A DNA stretch of 64,000 bases, from positions 22,718,704 through 22,782,703 of the forward strand of contig CM034099.1 in NCBI GenBank assembly GCA_019914945.1, given 5' to 3'. The notes under the pieces were generated by a model. It was not told the DNA's origin. It ran no database searches and was given only the letters and a program-made list of their open reading frames with translations. Below, in pieces: positions 59,432 through 64,000 of this stretch (the stretch's first letter is position 1; each line of letters begins with the position of its first letter). The stretch is from Typha latifolia (Eukaryota; Streptophyta; Magnoliopsida; Poales; Typhaceae). The position numbers were made by a program, and so were the translations under genes.

Positions 59432-61369
59432 TCAAAACTGGCAAGAAGTGCCTAGCCTCTGCCTCTGCCTCTGGCCAGTGGGCCCACACTTCCGGCCGCG
59501 AAACGCGCCGGGCAGCAATTCCTGGAACTTATCAAGGAATGCTCCCCATTCCTCATCCCCCATGTCTGCCAGCTTCACAAAACTTGCACTTGCAGGTAGC
59601 TGCTCGTTTGCACTCCTGCTGCTCCCTCCTGGAAGCCCACCGCCACTGCCACCGTTGGTAGTTTTAGTAGTACCTTTAGACTTTGGAACATAACGCTGAG
59701 ATTTCTCCACAAGGCCGATGCCCTTCAGTGACGTGGACAGCTTCAAAACATTAGGAAGCGGTTCATTAACAGGCCTGAAGCAAGAAAGCCCTTCCACACC
59801 ACAATCTTCATTGACATCATCTTCCTCCTCCTCTAAACACTCCTCCAATTTTGACAGTGGATTTCTGGAACTCCCCCCCTTAAAACCAAAATTGTAGAAT
59901 GGTATTGCTTTCGGCGGCAGCATATCATCTTCACAATCAATAGGAAATAGGAAATCATCTTCTTCTGCTGACTCAGCTGCTACAGGAAATATCTCTCTTT
60001 CTGCCATCAATCTCCTTGCCTCAATGCAAACTACCTCCAGCTCACTTGGCTCTTCTTCCATACCAGTAAACTCTCTGCTCATCATCTCACCTATCTCTGC
60101 TAGGCAAAGACCAAATGCTGCCGCTTCCTTCAAAAATATTGTGGAGAGGACCAAGACCCTAAGACATGCTTCACGGATCATAGGCAGCTCCGTTCGAAGC
60201 ATTTCAGAGTCTTTTACCGGATCTAGATTAGCTATATACTCGAGCTCATCATCAGAGAAAGGGATAGATGCCTGGGGCCAATGGATCCACTCAAAATAAG
60301 GATCCTCCAAGCTCTCTGGTAGGCAGAGACCATGATCAATAGGGATCAATTCTGTCTGAGCCCCAAACCTACCAGATCCATCATCAAGCCTGCGGACCAG
60401 AAGATTACCAGCATGTCTGTCAGTGTTGAAGATTCTAACATCGAGTATCCCAATCCTGTGTACAGAAGAAACAGGAAAGTTTGATGTTCCATGGTCACTG
60501 GCATCAAAATCATGAGGAATAAATTGCTGGAATGATGCAATCTTGCTAACAACTTGCGGCCTCCTGTCATAAGCTTTATTGTTGGTACATTCAACACCTT
60601 CATTCACATTAAATACTGAATGAGAAATCTTGACCAGGACTGTCGGAGGAACTTTAGCAAAGTGGTCATAGTCTAGAAGGTAGGCAGCCACCTCACGAAA
60701 CCCTGTTTCACCAACCCGCACTGATCTTTTGAGGCCTGGCTGTCCAAGGGTTTTACCAATAAAACCTTTTGGATTGTTGGGTGCAAATGGCTCCTCATCA
60801 GTTGGCTTGACGATAGCAACACTCTCACCACTGTAGTTCCTGAAATAGTATGCACCACCAAGCCCACTGTGAACAGGTATGGGGTCAACACCATTTCTAA
60901 TTGCCTTGACAACATCCTTAATAAGCTGCTTCATCCGAGAGCAACGGCTTGAGCACCCTAAGATTTCTATAGGTCCACTCCGATCTCTTTGCTGGAGATC
61001 CTTTCCGGTAGGGGAGAGGCATGGGGTGGATGAACTCCTATGCATGAAATTCCGGGTGAGAAGCAATGGGGAGTCATTCCGAATGTCACTAAGATCATTC
61101 TTCAGAACACGGTCACCAAAAGTCAGCGAGCTCTCCTCAGTGGGCACATGGAGGGCTAGCTGCAACTTCCTTTTCACAGTGTGGGCATTGTCTCCACGAT
61201 CCAATTCGATGCCTAAGACGCAGCCGGTGTCAGTTTGAACAAAAACACGTTTCCACCAAGCAGGTCTTCCCTCGCTTTTACTTTTTCCCCCGTATTCACT
61301 GCTGAAGGTGTGATTCAGGACTCCAACTGCCATCTGTGTCTGAACAGGGCTATCCAAGTTAGGAGACAT
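59432..61369 (-). CDS. Phosphatidylinositol 4-kinase gamma (type II, ubiquitin-like domain)
   Basis: An uninterrupted CDS of 645 residues. The start is the ATG at 61369; the frame opens further upstream without an ATG. A ubiquitin-like domain spans about 41-108 (RVFVQTDTGCVLGIELD...). The PI3/4-kinase catalytic domain follows: GGAYYFRN (glycine loop region), AIVKP with the ATP lysine K188, the catalytic loop IFNTDRHAGNLL with D317, and the metal-binding IDHG with D345. Acidic and Ser/Gly-rich stretches lie between it and a conserved C-terminal DMGDEEWGAFLDKFQELLP. Plant PI4K gamma proteins differ in lipid kinase activity and some act as protein kinases; the key residues are intact here. Confidence 0.94.
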   Translation of the reverse strand: MSPNLDSPVQTQMAVGVLNHTFSSEYGGKSKSEGRPAWWKRVFVQTDTGCVLGIELDRGDNAHTVKRKLQLALHVPTEESSLTFGDRVLKNDLSDIRNDSPLLLTRNFMHRSSSTPCLSPTGKDLQQRDRSGPIEILGCSSRCSRMKQLIKDVVKAIRNGVDPIPVHSGLGGAYYFRNYSGESVAIVKPTDEEPFAPNNPKGFIGKTLGQPGLKRSVRVGETGFREVAAYLLDYDHFAKVPPTVLVKISHSVFNVNEGVECTNNKAYDRRPQVVSKIASFQQFIPHDFDASDHGTSNFPVSSVHRIGILDVRIFNTDRHAGNLLVRRLDDGSGRFGAQTELIPIDHGLCLPESLEDPYFEWIHWPQASIPFSDDELEYIANLDPVKDSEMLRTELPMIREACLRVLVLSTIFLKEAAAFGLCLAEIGEMMSREFTGMEEEPSELEVVCIEARRLMAEREIFPVAAESAEEDDFLFPIDCEDDMLPPKAIPFYNFGFKGGSSRNPLSKLEECLEEEEDDVNEDCGVEGLSCFRPVNEPLPNVLKLSTSLKGIGLVEKSQRYVPKSKGTTKTTNGGSGGGLPGGSSRSANEQLPASASFVKLADMGDEEWGAFLDKFQELLPGAFRGRKCGPTGQRQRQRLGTSCQF

Positions 61370-61386
61370 GGAACAATGCAGAGGAT

Positions 61387-62558
61387 CTGAGGTAAGTAAA
61401 GTGAAGGTCAGCAGCAGAAGGCAGTCCTTTTTTTCCTCTTCTTCTTTCCCAGGCGCACACCAAACACCAGAATTGATGCGGAAAAAGAGAGGGGAATGCG
61501 AGTTGTGCAATCAATCATCAAGTGATCAAGTGAACATTGAACACATCAACCATCAAACTCGCACTAGAAGCAACAGAGAGCAGCTCTTAACGACAGGGAG
61601 ACAGTTGAAGATGGAAAGGCCTCCCCTAAATCAGGGAAGCCATCATGTCACACTGTATAGGATCGAGAAGAATAAAACCCTGCAAAACAGAAAGCGAGGG
61701 ATCATAAGTATGAGCTAAAGTTTACAAAATTTTGTAAGTAACAATTAGGCCATCTAAACATAACGCAATTAAAAGGTCTCGCATAAAATGCAAACGAGAA
61801 AACTATCAAATGGGTCTTGTTCTTTCTCATAACCTTGGACCGAATCAACCGTTGCTTTCAAAACATAAGAACCATTTAAAGTACTTTAGAGATCCCGTAG
61901 AAAGGATGAGAAGAGCTCTTACAAGGATAAAGACTTAATAAGCATAAATCAGTGCAATTTTAAAAAAAAAAGAAAAGGTTTGACTTGTGATATGATACTA
62001 CAAATAGCCAACATCATCCACCTAAATAAGAAAAAGAACACATTTACCAGTGCAACTAGCAGAGCAGAACCATGAACCACAGAGATTCTCTAGGGGCATC
62101 ACTTGTATCAAATCCGACGAACTTATAGTGAAATATAGGGAGAACCAGAGATAGGAATTATTATTCTTATAAAAATAATAGGATATAATTAACAGAAATT
62201 ATACTAAAAAGTTCACGAGTAACATGTTGCAGGACAGCAGAAGTTTGAAAAAAAAAAAACGAAAGTATAAAGGAAACTATCCTAAAGAGAAGACTTCAAA
62301 TTACGAAGATCTAGAAGCATGCAACCCGCTTCTACTATTTTTGAGCAAGTAGCAGTCCAATCAAAGGAAAAACCCCTCAAATTCCTACCGGTAGATCATG
62401 CTCAACTCATAAAACCAGTCAATGTCCGAAATAATGCAAAAAGTCTTTAAAAAATCCACGGAATCAGCTAAGTAGAGCACAAACTACAGATTTCGCGAAG
62501 AAATGACGCACTTCGATCGATTCATACGACAAACAACTAAGAGCGAGATCGAACTCAC
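61387..62558 (-). other. Probable leader intron of the PI4K gamma gene
   Basis: On the minus strand an acceptor CTTACCTCAG lies 17 bp upstream of the ATG, and a donor GTGAGTTCG begins at 62558 after a GC-rich, purine/pyrimidine-skewed leader (about 62559-62720). Removing the 1172-bp stretch would give a short spliced leader. No transcript data are available. Confidence 0.45.
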
Positions 62559-62720
62559 ATGCGGGTAAGATCTGATCGGGAAGCGGCCCAAACTCGAGCG
62601 AGAGAAAGCAGCCGCCTTCTCCGCCCGCTGCACGACGACGACAGACGATCGACGGCGACGATCCACCGATGATCCGTACGAACCTTCGTGCTCTTACTCG
62701 TACTCTTCTTCCTCCTTTCC

Positions 62721-64000
62721 TTCACTTTCCTTACTCGCTTCCTCCGAAACGCCCTCTTAACTCCTCCTTGTTTATGTAGATTGAAGCAACCAACGATGCG
62801 GTAAAAAACTAACCGTAGTTAGAGGACCGTCTTTCTCTTTCAGCAGGAGATTCTTACAACTAACACCCCTAATCTTTCTCAATCATTCATCTAAGACCAA
62901 ACTTTTCCACATATCACCAGTACAAACTTGGATATTTTAGTTTAGTCCGACCCATCGGCCATTAAGCCTGACCATATGCCTTGCAATCACATATAATATA
63001 GTACTCAACCGGGGTGTTTATTGCAAAAATCTTATTTCGCTGTCGTTCCCGTCAAGTCTCCTATCTTAACCCCCAATCCTCTCGCCGGATCCCCTCACCG
63101 GCTCCTCGGATCCGAAGTCTCTAGAAGGCCATAGTCCTACCGTCCGATTAAACCGTGGATGCGAGATCGGGTACCACGATTGCGACATTTGGCACGTACG
63201 GAGGCACGTGAAAGGCGATGACGAGAACAAAGCTGATTGGCCCGTATCCGGTGATGTTACCGTGTATGCCGGCCAAATTGACTAAACTGCCCACACTCCC
63301 TCACTAATTAACGTTCAAACTCCTCGCTTTTCTACGGGGCAGAAATGTAATTTTCTCACAGTATCCGTCCACCGATATTTTGTCGTCTTTAATACCTCAC
63401 AATTAACCTAATCCAAGATAACCATACTTGGCGAGGTCATTCTGGGAATTAAATCCACTAGAATCCATGGAATTATGGGATCTTAGTTAAGTCGCGGGCC
63501 CACCGGGATTATTATTTTATTTTTTCCGGACTTGAGATGGTAATGAGTTAATTTGAATTAACTTAAAGCCTACGTTAAAGGCGAGCTAAGTGGGGACTTG
63601 TACGGTTGCGAATGGATAAAAGCCAACGTGGATGGGTTGAGATTAATCGGGATACGGGATTTAATTATGAGGGTTATCCACTTCTTTTATCGGGATTAGC
63701 GAAGGTAGAGTTCTCCATTATCCTCGGGATCGTAGCGATTATTGACATTTTTTAGACGTGGCTTCCACTTTAAATTCGCGTTGAATAAGCTGGTAGAATA
63801 ACACCATCTTATACTTATCCGAGCGAGTTTTGGAGCATCAATCGCATAATAAACTATCCAAGAATCAAGAAGTCTTCTTCTCTAAGTTTAGAGGGGGGGG
63901 GGGGGGTCAAAAAAGTGCAAAGCAACTATGCAAGTGAACGGGGATTGATGTTGAGACGAAAGAAACAAGTAACGAATACAAGCAATGGTTCCTTAGATTG
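62721..64000. other. Upstream region of PI4K gamma, to window end
   Basis: Contains a G-box CACGTG at 63205-63210 and a run of 14 G at 63893-63906. No open frame or RNA gene was recognised. Confidence 0.5.
63893..63906 (+). repeat. Homopolymer of 14 G
   Basis: An unbroken G tract near the window edge. Its length may be unstable in sequencing. Confidence 0.9.

Noticed and set aside
61370..61510. 47-residue N-terminal extension of PI4K gamma
   Set aside because: It opens with TTG and crosses a good splice acceptor; the first ATG is at 61369.
1..64000. CRISPR arrays, rRNA or tRNA genes, bacterial operons
   Set aside because: No regularly spaced repeat array, rRNA signature or cloverleaf-forming tRNA was seen. 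All genes are eukaryotic and individually arranged.

Overview
The window is plant nuclear DNA. It has intron-rich genes with GT-AG splice sites, AT-rich introns and spacers, plastid-targeted proteins, a DYW-class PPR gene and plant-type transposon remnants. One intronless gene is extremely GC-rich (the glycosyltransferase near 57 kb) while most others are AT-rich. That two-class base composition suggests a monocot, with moderate confidence. I cannot name the species.

Layout, left to right. 326-18081 (+) is the 3' three quarters of PHYLLO, the fused phylloquinone-pathway gene. Here it encodes MenD, then MenC, then MenH over 22 recognisable exons; its MenF-like part lies left of the window. Its introns hold a nested TRIM and MITE, a hAT-type element with an 8-bp target duplication, a second related relic, a tRNA-derived SINE and two sequence duplications. 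20276-21409 (-) is an intronless RING-H2 ubiquitin ligase. 23845-25749 (+) is an intronless DYW-type PPR protein. 30609-32882 (+) is a seven-exon bHLH transcription factor with a long leader. 35004-37450 (+) is a five-exon AVT6-type amino acid transporter. 38285-43452 (-) is a 19-exon plastid HSP90. 45412-47951 (-) is a five-exon ABHD17-like hydrolase with a decapeptide-repeat tail. 49459-51246 (-) is a five-exon GDSL esterase/lipase. 52406-55336 (+) is a three-exon RING plus PHD finger protein. 56235-57674 (-) is an intronless UDP-glycosyltransferase. 59432-61369 (-) is an intronless-CDS type II PI 4-kinase gamma with a probable leader intron.

The genes are ordinary, independently transcribed nuclear genes, not an operon or cluster. 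Two share a plastid theme (PHYLLO and HSP90), and the PPR protein acts in an organelle. Exon joins were worked out by hand from reading frame, splice dinucleotides and family conservation, and the phases close for every multi-exon gene. I found no convincing new biological system. The best second looks are the intron transposons of PHYLLO, the exact 30-bp-period coding repeat at the 3' end of the ABHD17-like gene, the paired G-boxes upstream of that gene, and an exon-like 84-bp segment beyond its stop codon.
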